48,913 nt of DNA from Gnetum montanum (Eukaryota > Streptophyta > Gnetopsida > Gnetales > Gnetaceae), in NCBI GenBank assembly GCA_015680685.1, contig MNCI01017705.1:1-48913 (forward strand). Direction: 5' to 3'. The position numbers and the translations under genes are program-made. This document shows, in pieces, positions 22,235 to 34,469 of this stretch. The stretch's first letter is position 1, and each line of letters begins with the position of its first letter. Under the pieces are notes generated by a model that was given only the letters and a program-made list of their open reading frames with translations, had not been told where the DNA came from and did not search any database.

Positions 22235-22479
22235 TATTAGCCTTTGAGGCTAGCCTAAGAAAAAAACCAGAATAGAACCAAAATAGGAGCAAACAGAGGC
22301 ATCTAAATCTCACATTTTTATTCAATTGATAATAACTTTTAAATAGGCAAATACATCAACAGAAAATAGCAACTTCTATAATGGTCAACCTTTTAACTTT
22401 TGTAATGGTCGACTCTTCAACTTCTATAACGGCCAACACTTCAACTTTTGTAACGACCAACCCTTAAACACATTTAACA
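22235..22479 (-). repeat. 3' LTR of the copia element, 245 bp
   Basis: On the minus strand it begins TGTTAAATGTG at 22479 and ends near 22235. It contains four 24-bp repeats (22371-22466). The element polypurine tract TTTATGGGAGGG (22491-22480) directly abuts it. Confidence 0.8.
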
Positions 22480-22502
22480 CCCTCCCATAAATTGAAAGTT
22501 TG

Positions 22503-22704
22503 CAAACTATCAATTTAACAAGAATTATTCAATGTGCAAACTCCAAGTTGCTTTTTCAGCCTCTAGAATGTTGATAACTTGAGGGGTTTGATTAGAATAT
22601 CAGCAAACTATCAGTTTAACAAGAATTATTCAATGTGCAAACTCCAAGTTGCTTTTTCAGCCTCTAGAATGTTGGTAACTTGAGGGGTTTGATTAGAATA
22701 TCAG
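22503..22704. repeat. 101-bp tandem duplication in the copia 3' region
   Basis: Two adjacent 101-bp units (second starts at 22604) differ at a couple of bases. The duplicate fragment at 1-1727 has only one unit. Confidence 0.9.
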
Positions 22705-23760
22705 CGAGTCGATCTTCACTCTTACAAAACACCAAATCAATAACACCATCATTGCATAAATCACACAAGAAGTAAAATCTCACATCAATATGCTTGCTTC
22801 TTCCATGTAGCACAAGATTTTTGGATAACTTTATGGTAGAATTGTTGTCACAGAAAATTGCAGTAGCCCCTCTTGCTTGAAATATAGCTCATTAAGAATT
22901 TTTCTTACCCAAATAGCTTGGCAAGCACAAGATGTTGCAGCAACAAATTCAACCTATGTGGTTGACAATGTGATAATTGATTGCTTCTTGGATGACCATG
23001 AAATAGCCCTTGTGCCCATCATAGAAACATATTTCGAAGTGCTCTTCCTATCATCTTGATCTCCTACATAATCACTATTAGTAAATCCCACAAACTTAGA
23101 TTTCTCACCTTTCTTGTAAAACAACCCAAAATCTTTAGTCCCTTACAAGTAATGAAATATTCTTTTAGCAGTCAATAAATGCATCTTCTTTGGAGACTCC
23201 ATGTATCTATTGATAAGACTCATAGCATGCATTTATATAGGGTCTGGTTACAGTCAAATACATTACACTCCTAATAATTTGCTTGTAAAGTGTAGCCTCC
23301 ACCTTGCTTCCTTTAGGATCTTTGTTTAGCCTCAAGCCAATCTCAATTGGAGTGCTTACAAAATTGTAATCCTTCATCTTAAACCTCTCCAAAATTTCTC
23401 TTGCATACTTCTTTTGAGAAATAAAGATTCCAATGGGGGATTGCATTACATCCATGCCAAGATAGTAATGCATTTTTCCAAGATTAGTCATTTCAAACTC
23501 ATCCATCATTGACTTCTTAAATTTTTCAAANTCTCCATGCAAGAATGTAGACTTGACATCCATTTGGAAGATAGGCCATGAATTTTGTGCAGCCAATGTA
23601 ATCACCAATCTGATTGTGTCATGCCTTGCAACAAGAGCAAATATTTCTTTATAGTCAATTCCATATTCTTGCTTGTATCCTTTAGCCACCAATCATGCCT
23701 TATACTTGTCAACTTCACTAGTCTCCTTTAGTTTTGTTTTGAAGACCCATTGCACACCAA
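22705..23760 (-). pseudogene. copia RT and RNase H pseudogene
   Basis: The minus frame 23207-23692 carries the RT parts EYGIDYKEIFALVARHDTIR, QMDVKSTFLHG and LGKMHYYLGMDV, with an N at 23531 inside. The catalytic YxDD region falls where the frame passes straight from the early palm (FLHG) to FEKFKKSMMDEFEM, so RT core sequence seems to be missing at the N. RNase H residues CDNNSTIKLS and SKHIDVRF lie on the minus strand of 22740-22870. Several stops are present. Confidence 0.8.
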
Positions 23761-24190
23761 TGGTTTTGTGCCCTTTTGAAAGATCAACCAACTCCCAAGA
23801 ATCATTTCTTTTAGTGGCTTCAATTTCATCCTCCATTGCCTTTCTTCAGTTTGATTCTTTAATAGTACTTTCAAAAGTTGTAGGATCATAATTTGCAAAC
23901 AAAGTAAAGTGGGTGATTGGGTCATCATCTTGGTCAATCTCAGTTACCTCCTAATCCATCATTCATAAGGGTCTTTTTTGAATACAACAAGATTCAGTTG
24001 CTATTGCTATTGGTGAAGTCTTAGCCTTCATAGTTCTTGGTGCTTTAGCCTCCATGGCTTTTGGGATTTCAGCCTCCATAGTTCTTGGTGCTTTGAAGTC
24101 TGTAGTTCTAGGTTTTGTAGTTTCAGGTGTTGCAAAGTCTATAGTTTTACTATCGAAAATAATTGAAGTAGGCTGCTACCCATTCCAATT

Positions 24191-25115
24191 TCAAGTGCTC
24201 TCTTTATCAAAGATGACATTTCTACTAGTCATAATATTCTTTGTCAGAGGATTATATAATTTATATGCTTTGGATGCTTCACTTATGCCAAGAAAGACAC
24301 ATTTTTCACTCTTATCCTCTAGCTTCTTCCTCTTCTCATCTAGGATATGTGTGTAGGAAATGCAACCAAAGATTCTGAAGTGATCCACTATTGGTTTCCT
24401 CCCACTCCAAGCCTCTTCTAGTGTCATGTTTTGAACATCAAAGGTGGGACTTTTGTTCAAAACATGGATGCTCCAATTCTCAACCTCCAACCAAACACTC
24501 TTTGGAATGCTTTCTCTTGCCAAGAGGCTTCTCACTGTATTGAGGATGATTCTATTTTTCTTCTCTGATACACCATTTTGTTGTGGTGTATAGGGGGTTG
24601 TGAGCTCTCTTTGAATGCTATGATTCTCATTAAAAAAATCAAAATCTTTTGAACAATATTCTCCTCCACAATTTATATGAAGAGTGTTAGTAATCTTTCC
24701 AGACTCATTCTCAACATGCGCCTTGAAGATTTTAAATGCATTAAAAGCTTTAAACTTCTACAAAAAATAAACCCAACTTTTTTTTAGCATAATTATCAAT
24801 GAAGGTGATCAAGTACCTCTTACCTTCATTTGAAGATGGTTTTATTGGCCCACAAATGTTGAAGTGAACCAACTCAAGGACATTCTTTGCTCTCCATGAT
24901 TTTTCTTGAAAGAATTGAGAACAATCTTGTTTACTAAAAACACATTCTTCATTGACTCTAGAAGGAATTGTAATTTGAGGAAGACTAGTCACTCTATTTT
25001 TTTGTTGTAGAGTCTTTAATCCTCCAAAATTCAAGTGGCCATAGTGAAAATGCCAAAGCCATGTTGGGTCTTTTACTTCTGCCTTTAGGTAATATTGAGC
25101 ACTTTCAATCCTCAA
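24191..25115 (-). pseudogene. copia integrase pseudogene
   Basis: The minus frame 24750-25115 has the GAG-pre-integrase motif LWHFHYGHLNFGGLKTL and the start of the integrase core, VLELVHFNICGP, in which the catalytic Asp usual after VH-x is Asn. The following frame to 24191 holds the core C-terminal part, with SPTFDVQNMTLEEAWSGRKP and FGCISYTHI, then the small C-terminal domain with CVFLGIS. The segment between them (24540-24750) is frameshifted. It would insert copia DNA if intact. Confidence 0.85.
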
Positions 25116-25397
25116 TGAAAATAATCTACTGCAATAGCTCCTCTTGAAGGATCATAAATTTCACAAGCACCTTTCTGAACAATTATTACATAACCCTTCT
25201 CTTGCAATTGACTAGCACTTAACAAATTTCTTTTTAAATTAGGAACATAAAAAACATTGGAAATTGTTTCTACAAAACCATTCTTGGTTCTAATGTTAAT
25301 ATCCCCCTTTCCCATTACATTTATAGTAGAGCAATCACGAAAACTTACTATAGAATGAAAACTTTCATCTAAAATAAGAAAAATAAGACCTACATCC

Positions 25398-26367
25398 ACA
25401 CATATGATTGCTGCATCCAGTATCCACATATCATACATCTGATTGAGACTTTCAATTGGCTTGAATTACCATCAACAAAGTCTCAGACTCCTTCTCTTCT
25501 ACAAAATTTGATTTTTCTCCTTTATCATTGGGTACTTTAGTATAGCATTTGGAACAATAGTGTTCATATTTATGACATCTAAAGCATTCCACCTTAGATT
25601 TGTCAACTTGTCTTTTGCCTTTGCCTTGAAATTTATCACCATCCCTTTTGAAATGTTTGCTACCATCTCTATTGCCTCAATCTCCTCTTCCTTTACCTCT
25701 ACCTCTACCTCTTCCTCTTGAGAAATAAGTAAAAGTAGAAGGCCTTCAAAGCTTTCTCTTTAGAAGTTGAATTTCGATTCATCTTCTATTCATGGACTAA
25801 CAAAGAACTTTGAAGTTCATCAAAGGAAAGTGCATCAACTTCTTTGGATTCTTCAATCATCAAACTTGGGGGATAGGGAATGCAATATCTTCTCAACAAT
25901 AATCACATCCTCCATCTTCTTACCATGAAATTGCATGTTATTGGCTATCTCCATTGTCCTTGCACAATAGTTGGTAATAGACTCCCCATCTTTCATTTGC
26001 AAAGTCTCAAAATCCCTTCTTAAGGCTTGAAGTTATGTGTGCTTTACTCTCGAAGATCCATGATATTTCTTCTTCATAGAATCCCAAATATCCTTGGAAG
26101 TTTCTTTGCTAAGAATAGTCTCCAAGGTAAAATGATCAATTGCTTGAAATAAATAATTCTTTGCCTTTAAATCTTTTAGCCTTGTCCCTCTAGGTCCTTT
26201 CTTTACTCATTTGTGAGTGTAGCCTCAGTTGCGGGTGCTACTACACCATCTTCAACAACTCACCAGTACTCCTCAGACTTCAAGAAATTTTCCATCAACA
26301 TGTTCCAATGCTCATAGTAACCATTAAAATGTGGGATGGTAGGTTGTACAAAATTTTCAAAGGCCAT
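25398..26367 (-). pseudogene. copia gag and protease pseudogene
   Basis: The reading starts at ATG 26367 (MAFENFVQPTIPHFNGYYEHW), which fits copia Gag. A zinc knuckle CFRCHKYEHYCSKC with standard CX2CX4HX4C spacing lies at 25545-25586. The protease active site VDTGCSNHMCG lies near 25400-25436. Many stops and frameshifts lie between these landmarks. Confidence 0.8.
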
Positions 26368-26474
26368 TTATGTACTACTATGCTCTTTTCTTAAGCCTCC
26401 TAAACCAAGTGCACTATTGTGCTTTTCTCTCTAGCCTCTTGAACTTGGCTTTCTCTCTAGCCTCCTAAATCGAT

Positions 26475-26485
26475 CTCTAATACCA
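26475..26485 (-). other. Primer binding site of the copia element (initiator tRNA-Met type)
   Basis: The minus strand reads TGGTATTAGAG, one base different from the usual initiator-Met complement TGGTATCAGAG, one base from the 5' LTR end. Confidence 0.75.
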
Positions 26486-26486
26486 C

Positions 26487-26807
26487 TATCAACCTCTAAG
26501 GTTGTGCACTACTAGCTTGTGCACTATCAGCCTCAAATTAAAAAAAATAGAACAAAACAAAACTAGGGGCAAACAAAGGCAACTATATTTCACATTTTTA
26601 TTCAACTAATAATGGCTTCTAAATAGGCAAATACATCAATAGAAAATAGAAACTTCTATAATGGTTGACCCTTTAACTTTTGTAATGCTTGACCCTTTAA
26701 CTTCTGTAATGGTCAACCCTTCAACTTCTATAACAGTCGATGCTTCAACTTCTGTAACAGCTAACCCTTTAACTTCTATAACGACTAACCGTTAAACACA
26801 TTTAATA
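26487..26807 (-). repeat. 5' LTR of the copia element, 321 bp
   Basis: It aligns with 22235-22479 but is longer: six 24-bp repeats (26651-26794) instead of four, plus about 28 extra bases near 26510. It ends on the plus strand at ACATTTAATA, with a changed terminal base, followed by ATTTC. Confidence 0.8.
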
Positions 26808-26812
26808 ATTTC

Positions 26813-29319
26813 TACCAAGTTTTGCATTAAATAAGGCTTGTTTTATTGTTTGGTGATGTATTGCATATAGTAAAAGCAAGTTTATCTAACGAATATATAA
26901 AAAATATTTGTAACAAAATAAAGGCATGCCTAAGATATTTCATTAAATGAAAAGGTGGTTGTAATGTTTTTACCATTTACGCAATAATTGATTGGTATGT
27001 TGAGTGAAATTAAACATTCTAAGTTTAAGCCTATATATTATTGAAGTTATGAAAGGATATAACCTCTACACATAGGTCAAAATTTGTTTTGTTGTTCTAC
27101 TAGCTTGGTTAACTCAAGGAAAAAGGAACTATAGTAATATATTTAGATTTGTAAACATCAATCAAACAAAATTATGTCATAGAGAAATTGTATGTAATCT
27201 TGGCTAGAAGATTGTCTTCCAATAAGTTTGCCATAGAGAGAAAAAAATTAGGATTACAATGTGATTTTCTTTCATAGGAATTGGAAAAAGATTTTAAAAA
27301 ATTGATGTATTAATTTAGGATATAGTGTGTCATGCATAGTAATGTGGTAAACTTGGGCTTAAAATTTTATATTAGTTGAACATGGCTTTTATGAAAAATT
27401 TATCTTGAAAAACAATTAATAAAGATGTTTCATGGATAAAAGTGATGAAAACTTAACATTTAAACTATAGAAGATTTTCTAGAAGATGGCATATTATTGG
27501 TGTTTCTTGAACATGGAAGTTTTTGGAATATAAACCAAACTTGAAAAAGTACATGTATGAATGAAAAATCATTACATGAAATCTTGGGATGTAAGGCTTG
27601 AATATGGCAAAATAAGCATTTATACAAAGTCGTTGAGGCTTATGATACTTTGTGCACAAATCAAGTAGATAAAGAATTTATTTGCTAAAAGAAAACAAGT
27701 TTAATCCTTAAAGTTTATGTTTTTTTGAAATGACATAAAAAGGAGAATTTTAAACAATTGGTAATTTCATGAAATGATAATCGATGATGGTAAATAGATT
27801 GTTTTGTACAAATGCTTTAGAAGATGCTAATTTTATCTTGTTACATGGGCATGCCATTACTCATATTTAGAATGAAGTTTGTTAAGTTAAAAATCAACAT
27901 TTTATTTTGCCAAAATCTTTATAAAATCTTGCAAAAACTTGGACTAGAATAAGTGAAACTTGGCACATTAACAAAATTTGAAGGATTTTGCTAGCTCATG
28001 TGATCTTTTAAACTTCTACAATGGCAAAAGTCAATTTAGATAGAGAATCGTGATTAGTAAAAAAAAAAATTAGAAGGACATGTGATGTATAAAATAGGAT
28101 GTGGTTTCCTTTGAGCCTTGCATAATTGTAATTTTTATTTCTAAAGCTAACATTGGATTGGCACCTTAACATGATTGTTTTATTTTAAACTTTTCATTCG
28201 ACATTTGATCCCATCATCTTGGCTGCTTATTAAAATCACAAGACTAATCTCATTGTGCTTGAAATCTTATTTTATTAATATAATCTCTTGTTAAAAAGAA
28301 ATGATGCCTAAACTTTGGTATGGAATGCAAGATAAATTAGAAGCGTTTATGTGCCTTTGAAATTTGTTAAAAAAGGAATAAAGTGAAAGAAAATTAATAA
28401 TGATGGGAAGCTTAAGTACATTTATTCTAAATTAATAATTTTGAAAGGTATCCTTTTGTGCGATCAACCTACTTTGTCTACTACATTTCTAAATGTTCTT
28501 ATTCCAAGTTGAAAGTTTTATTGGGTAGTTTTTTCCTAAGAACATAATTATGATCTTTGTATATGTCATATTCTTAAAAATGTTTTTTAGTTATGGGTAA
28601 TAAAAATTCTAATGAAGGCTAAATAATTTTTAAATATTTCTTTAATTTTTTAAAGCTTAGAATTTGATATAGTTAGCCTCTTTAGGAATATTATTAGAGA
28701 TGATATTATGTTCAAGCCTTACAATAGTCATTGTCGATACTTTGTTAAGATGATGTTTTAAATAGGAAGAAGATACTTTGTTCCATAAACTATAACTTAT
28801 CTAATCCTTGTAATTATTTTCATCGTGAAACTAAGCTCAACTTTGCAATGCCATAATTTAGTTGTAGAAACTAAATAGAAGTAAATAAAATCCAAAAAGG
28901 TTTAAGGTTTTAACCTTAGCACATTTTGATAAATAGAAAATATGGTTTTCAATAGGCTATGAATATGGACATTCATCTACACATAGGAATATGTGTTGAT
29001 GGCTCAAATGTGTATGTGCATTTGCATATACAAAATTTAAAATTTTGAATATATATATGTATGTGTGTGTTCTATGATGAAAGAAATCATTAGTTTTAGT
29101 CAACTATAGGGAAACCTTTGCAATTTAATTTATTAATTCTTAGTCAGTTTGCAAGTGCCTATAACATGTCTGATTTAGTTATCTAGAGTTTTTATTCAAG
29201 TGGTTACTTTTGGATGTAATCATGTTTGGCAATAAAGATCAAGATTACATAATGTTTGCATTACATTTCTCCTTGCTATTAGGAAAGTAGAATAAGTACA
29301 CCAAGACCTCAATTACTAA
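26813..29319. other. AT-rich DNA without recognisable features
   Basis: No gene, tRNA or element boundary could be identified. The left end of element B's 3' LTR should lie in this region but was not found. Confidence 0.5.
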
Positions 29320-29449
29320 ACATAATGCCGTATTTATAGGCTAGCATGGAAGGGGTGATATCAAATGCCTAACATTAAAGGTTATGCCTCAATATTATAT
29401 ATTGACGTCATAGCCCCAATATAAAAGTCATGCAAAACATGACTCATCA
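29320..29449 (-). repeat. 3' LTR of element B, U3 part only
   Basis: On the minus strand it begins TGATGAGTC at 29449 and runs through AATATT-rich U3 repeats to a TATA box (29331-29338). It matches the U3 at 38690-38829. Sequence to the left is too diverged for me to place the other end. Confidence 0.65.
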
Positions 29450-29462
29450 TACCCCCATGACT
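29450..29462 (-). other. Polypurine tract of element B
   Basis: The minus strand reads AGTCATGGGGGTA directly before TGATGAG, as in element A. Confidence 0.8.
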
Positions 29463-29636
29463 AAATGAACACTCATTCTTGAGTTGAACAAAATGAGGAA
29501 CAAGTTCTTTACAAAGAATTGGGAAGGTATGGGATTATTGACTACTTAAATAAATACGCAAATTAACTTTTACATGTCACAATAGTGTTTTACAAAAATT
29601 TGGACACAACATTACAAGACGCAAAATTGGGGAAGC

Positions 29637-32450
29637 TCATGTAGTTCCTAGAAGTGGTGTCTCTTCCATCGATCGCTTTCCTTTATTGCTAGACTTTTGG
29701 AATTTGTAGTGGTTTAAGAGCACTTGCAACTTTTCTTCCTTCGTCCCTAGGTCATATACTGTCCAGGCTACTAAATCGATATGTGCTAGAGCTAGTACAT
29801 CCCATGGGCATGGTAACTATGGAAACATTTTGTTGGTGTTCATGTACCAGGCTACAAACTACTATTATTCCTCCTCAAAGGCCCAGGCCATTTCTTTCAA
29901 TTCCTAGTCATATGTTAGTCTCCTAGCTAGGTCTAAGGCTACATTTTTCTATCCAAGATAGCAAACCTTAATCACCTCCAATTCTATGTTTTCCACATGT
30001 AGTTTTTGTAAAGCATTTTTCTGTCTGCAAACTCTTTTTCATATAATGCATAAGTGGCTACTACTTGCTACCCTACTTCATTTCTAGGTCAACCTACTGT
30101 TAACATGGTAAGGTTGGCATATCAAAAGTTAGCCAATTTCATACATTCCTTTAAGTCTTCATTCTTGTAGGTCTTTATTCTTTACTTCTGCTTGGTGAAC
30201 CAATGTATAACTATCTAGGATGGGCTGCCAATCAGGATTTTGCATTGACATGATCCAATGTGGACTTTTGCCATTTGGATTTTCTTTTCGTTAATCTACT
30301 CATACATGCCAACCTAGTCCTAGAAGTGCTCCTTCAGCTTCTCATGTTTCTTGGCCTTATTTTGCCACATGCTTATTTTGATTTTAGATTTTTGATGAAT
30401 CACATGCACCTCCTTCATTGAGAGGATTCGATTTTCTCTGGCCAATCTGTTAATGTCTTGGTTCACCCTTACTAGTTGTTCTCTCAAATGGTGGACACTT
30501 TCCTCCAATATGTTTATTTATTTTTTGACAATGATCAACCTTACATTATCTACAGCAAGCTATTTATTTTCTTCTTATGTGGTGGTCAATGCCTTCTTAT
30601 GGGCATGTGCTTGTGCTTCAGTAGCAAAGGCATTTTAGACCACCTTCTCCTTCTCTTTCTCAATAGCTTTGTTTTATTTAATCAATTGATTTGGCTACTC
30701 TATTTGGAATTGTTCCAATTGATCAAACATAACAAACCAAGCAAGATCCTATCATTTAGCTCTCATGATGACCAACTCTTGTTGTAATCAATGCACTTCT
30801 ACTTATGCATGTTTCACTCTACTTATGCATGTTTTACCTTGATCTCTATCATGACCAACTTCCCTTTTATGGCAATGAGGCCTAATTGCATTGTAGTGAC
30901 CATCACTGGGAATGTCAAAAAGGGTTGTCATTACTTGTCTCATTTGCAACAATATGTCAAGAACATTATCATGGGCTACAAGATTCATTAAATTCCTAGC
31001 CAAAATTTGCACATCTTTGGTCTTAGATAAGTCCACTGGGAACACAATAGCCACATTAAAAGATTCTTTGATGTGATCTGTTATCACCTTTGTTGCACCT
31101 GTTGCATCTTGATGCTATAGGACCACCACTATGACACCTTCTCTTGTTTCAAGCATCACCTGAGAAGATGCAACATTACTAGAGATTTTCCATGAACATT
31201 GGGATCCTCCTCTTGATTGTAGTGAAACCTACTCCTTTGATGGATTGGCAAAAACCTTAGGTTGCATAACATCATTGATGACTCTAAATAGGTTTGGTTC
31301 ATCTCTACTTCCCCAACTGAGTGTTTTAGCTATTTTTTGCAAATGGCTTATTGTAGGCATGTAATCTTGTTGTGATGGTGGTGGGACTTGTGGCTCTCAC
31401 TGTTGCTCTAGCTCTTGTTTTTTTTCTTTTTCTTGTTTCACTTCCTTCATTGGTTCTTGTTCCTCATCAAGGTCTTTCCTTGGTGCTGAAAGTTTAAGCA
31501 ATTTAGCAAAGGAAGCATTTTGAGCCCTCTTGGGAACATCATTGATATATCCTAGGATCCTGGCACACTTACATAGCTTCTTGATCAAATAAGGAATAGA
31601 AGTTTTGGCTTCCCTACCTTCTTTTCCTCAAACTACCTTTGGATTTCCATGAAGTATAATTGGGGAAGATTGGCATTGAATTTGCCCATTAATATTGCAC
31701 TCATACTTACCACATAAGTTGATATTCTTTTAAGCCCTTTAGTTGGGAAGAGATTATATGTGCCAATTTTGAAATATTTTCTATCTTCTAGAGTTAACAT
31801 GTTGTCTATTTTATCATCTTTGTTGTAAGCTTGTTTCAACCACAACTTTCTAGTTTCTGGATTTGACCTTGTGGAAAAATATGCTAATTTGACCTCCACA
31901 TTTAGTAGATTCAAAGCCTCTACAATTACCTTGATTGAAAAAGAGACAGAGACTCCACCAATGTTGATTGTGGTGCCTTCCTGTTTGTTGTGCCAAAATT
32001 GGTATGTCTCACCAAGGTACCATTGCCCACTTTCAGAAAGAATGGACCATAGATGTAATGCTGGAAATTGAGTTCTAACGGCCTTAGGAGAAAATTCCAT
32101 GAATGGGTCGAAGTTGATTTCCATGATGACTGTGGTCAACATGGATTTCTCCTAAATAGCTTCAAGGCATTCTAGGGATGACATGAGGCATTTTCCTTAC
32201 ATAGGAGCTTGTGGTTCCATGGTCTCTCTTTGGACCAATTGCCCTATAGCATGAGCCTCTTGATAAATGTTGAATGATTGGGCCTCCTACTCCTCATGCT
32301 TGGCTTGTTCTCCTTGTTAGCCTCTACCACCTCTTGGACATTTGATTGCTTCTTACAAGGGTCCTTCTTATCCTTCTCTTTTTGGGACCATTTGTAATAA
32401 ATCAAGGGTTTCGCGTTACTAAGGTATTCTTATTTGTCATTAACAGGTTT
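29637..32450 (-). pseudogene. Unknown ORF of element B (also in element D)
   Basis: This is a broken reading of roughly 900 residues. Near 32440-32400 it reads EYLSNAKPLIYYKW, then a Lys-rich stretch. The longest clean piece (31633-32142) has FPALHLWSILSESGQWYLGE, the INIGGVSVSFS motif, LLNVEVKLAYFSTRS and ISTYVVSMSAILMGKFNANL. Next are an acidic/Gln-rich piece (31397-31588), a helical piece (30803-31087) and a probable coiled coil (30320-30508). The C-terminus near 29660 reads SMEETPLLGTT before TGA, matching element D's ending. The first part faintly resembles the 'putative plant transposon protein' domain found in some plant LTR elements; I am not sure. It sits where an env-like ORF would lie. 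Confidence 0.55.
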
Positions 32451-32499
32451 ATACCTTACTCATGACCTTAGTTTCATTAAGTTCTTTAGCTCATATGAT

Positions 32500-34460
32500 T
32501 GTAGAATTGGAAAAATTTTTAGGAAAATTCCCAAAAAGTGTTAGTCTTCTTTATGACCCTTTGCAATTGGTTTCTTTTTCCTTATGTATGGCTTATCATG
32601 AAAGTTATGGTCCCTTGGGTGAAAAAATTAAAGTTTCTAGCATTAATATGATTGATTTTTCATTAAAACACCTCAGGTTTTTAACATTCTTACCCTTGTA
32701 ATACCTTCCGGGCAATAGCAAATTTTGAAAAATCAATGCAAGTTTTCCATGCAAACCCCTTCCTCAACTAAATTGAACACTTCAAGTTTAAGTAGGATCA
32801 AATGATATGAAAATCGAAGTGGTATGAAGCAAAATATCGCAAGTTGAAGTTGGTTGCATAGAGCTCTTAGTTATGAGAAAAAACTTTAAAAACTCCCCTA
32901 GTTGGAAATGGTGAGAATGGATTTTGAGGCACCGCAGGGGTCATATATGTAGTTTTTATGGACCTGATATCGGGTGCCCGATATTGAGTACCTGATGTTG
33001 AGTTTGACCTAATATTAGGATGCTTGAATGTGCATTTAATAAGGGTACTTAGCATGGAAAATGAAGCTCTAGGCTAGTTGGAAGGTTTTAGGGTAAGTCC
33101 ATAGTTCTAGGGTAAGTGAGAAATTGTATTTAGGCACCAAAAGTGTTTAAAAGATGAAGTCATCAACATTAAAAGCTTTGGAAGATGCTAGAAAAGGGGT
33201 ATTACACCTATTGTGTGGAACAAAGCAATTATATGATAAGGGAAAGTAGTAAATTTAACATTTATGCACTTGGAAGGTTAAAAATGATGTGGTTGTGTCA
33301 AACAAATACAAGTTACAACAATTATACAAGTGGGTCCTCCCCAAAGCAGGCTTCAACCCATAATGCCTTTATATAACCACACCTAAAAATGTCTATAAGC
33401 ATCAAAGGAGTTGAATGAAATGCATACCTATCAAACAAAACACATATGTTAGAACCACCAATTTGAAAAAGTAACTCTATGTTACACAAAACCACTAGGA
33501 TCATATGGACAATGTGATGAGATGGACTTTAGAAGGGATTGTAGGAATTGGGACGTGAGGTGCTTTACGATAGGCATAATGAACTGTGTTGTGTTATTAA
33601 TGGTTAACTAATTAGTCGCTCTTCCACCCAAGATTCAAACTAAGTTCAAACCACATGCTAGTGACATCGCATTATTTCATCATTTTGTTTGACAACTATA
33701 TGACTACCATAGTTTCAAGGAGTAACATCACTTGGGCATTTTTTCCAAGGAAGGAGTTTATTCATGGCACATGCTTGTTTTTTTTTCTTTTTGATGAATT
33801 TTGAGAAGCCACCAACCTTTAGGCATGGGTAGCATGTCTTTCTAGTGGGACCCTTAGAAATTTATTAAGTGTCCTTTTATGTTACTCTTACTCCCATTTT
33901 TTGTTAAATCTACAAGGATATAATTACAATAAAAGCAACATGATAGAACATATATAAGTAGTCAAAGAGAATCCACAAATCCCCTTGCTATCACACCCAT
34001 CACATTCCCCATTAGTTCTTCACTTTTCTGTCTAGGCACAATGATTATGAATTTATTTTTAGTTTGATGATGAAATAGAATATCATTATGACTAGGTTAA
34101 GAACCTCTTATTAATGAAATGGGTGGATGGATGATGTGGTCGCACTATCCAAATAATCAGTCCCTCATGACTTGACAACATAGAGAAAACCTTACCTCAA
34201 TGGGCTACATGATCATTTTATTCATAAGTGAAATTATAGATAAATAAAAAAGAAATTGTGGAAAAAGTTGAAAAGATAGGAGAAATTGTATCAAGAAATA
34301 AGAAAATGATAAAAAATTGTAAAAAAAAAGATGAAAAATGCCTATTAATTCTAAAGCTTAGAATGGTCTATTTCCCCCATGACTAAGCATTTGACCATGG
34401 CAAGAATTGATAAGCGGGTAGGCAAGCTCCATGCATGTATAAAACAATGTTAGCCTCTCA
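32500..34460. other. Unrecognised internal DNA of element B
   Basis: No pol motif is visible here. It includes GATATC/CGATATTG palindromes at 32960-33000 resembling those of U3 regions. A plus-strand frame (32462-32701) has no support as a gene. Confidence 0.45.
33322..33381 (-). pseudogene. Relic peptide shared with element A
   Basis: RCGYIKALWVEACFGEDPLV is read here and corresponds to the peptide in element A near 12124-12180. It lies upstream of the unknown ORF, in the same relative order as in A. Confidence 0.45.
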
Positions 34461-34469
34461 TTTTGAGCC

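Larger units (their letters stand above)
22235..26807 (-). mobile_element. Ty1/copia element with both LTRs, decayed
   Basis: The element runs on the minus strand from its 5' LTR (26487-26807) through primer site, gag, protease, integrase, RT and RNase H to a polypurine tract and 3' LTR (22235-22479). A 5-bp ATTTC duplication flanks it. The domain order (integrase before RT) is diagnostic of copia. The coding frame has many stops, the first catalytic Asp of integrase is Asn, and the two LTRs differ greatly in sequence and length, so the insertion is old. It sits about 0.6 kb downstream of the transporter stop codon. Confidence 0.9.

Noticed and set aside
27465-27659. Small minus-strand frame in the AT-rich block
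   Set aside because: Short, with no motif, and surrounded by featureless AT-rich sequence.
29218-29250. GGCAATAAAGAT like the plus-strand LTR polyadenylation block
   Set aside because: Only about 12 bases match and no further LTR sequence lies around it in that orientation.
32462-32701. Plus-strand frame of 79 residues within element B
   Set aside because: Composition looks plausible, but there is no recognisable motif and the surrounding element is coded on the other strand.
34372-34388. Polypurine-tract-like sequence on the minus strand inside element B
   Set aside because: It is not followed by an LTR start (TGATG), so it is probably coincidental.
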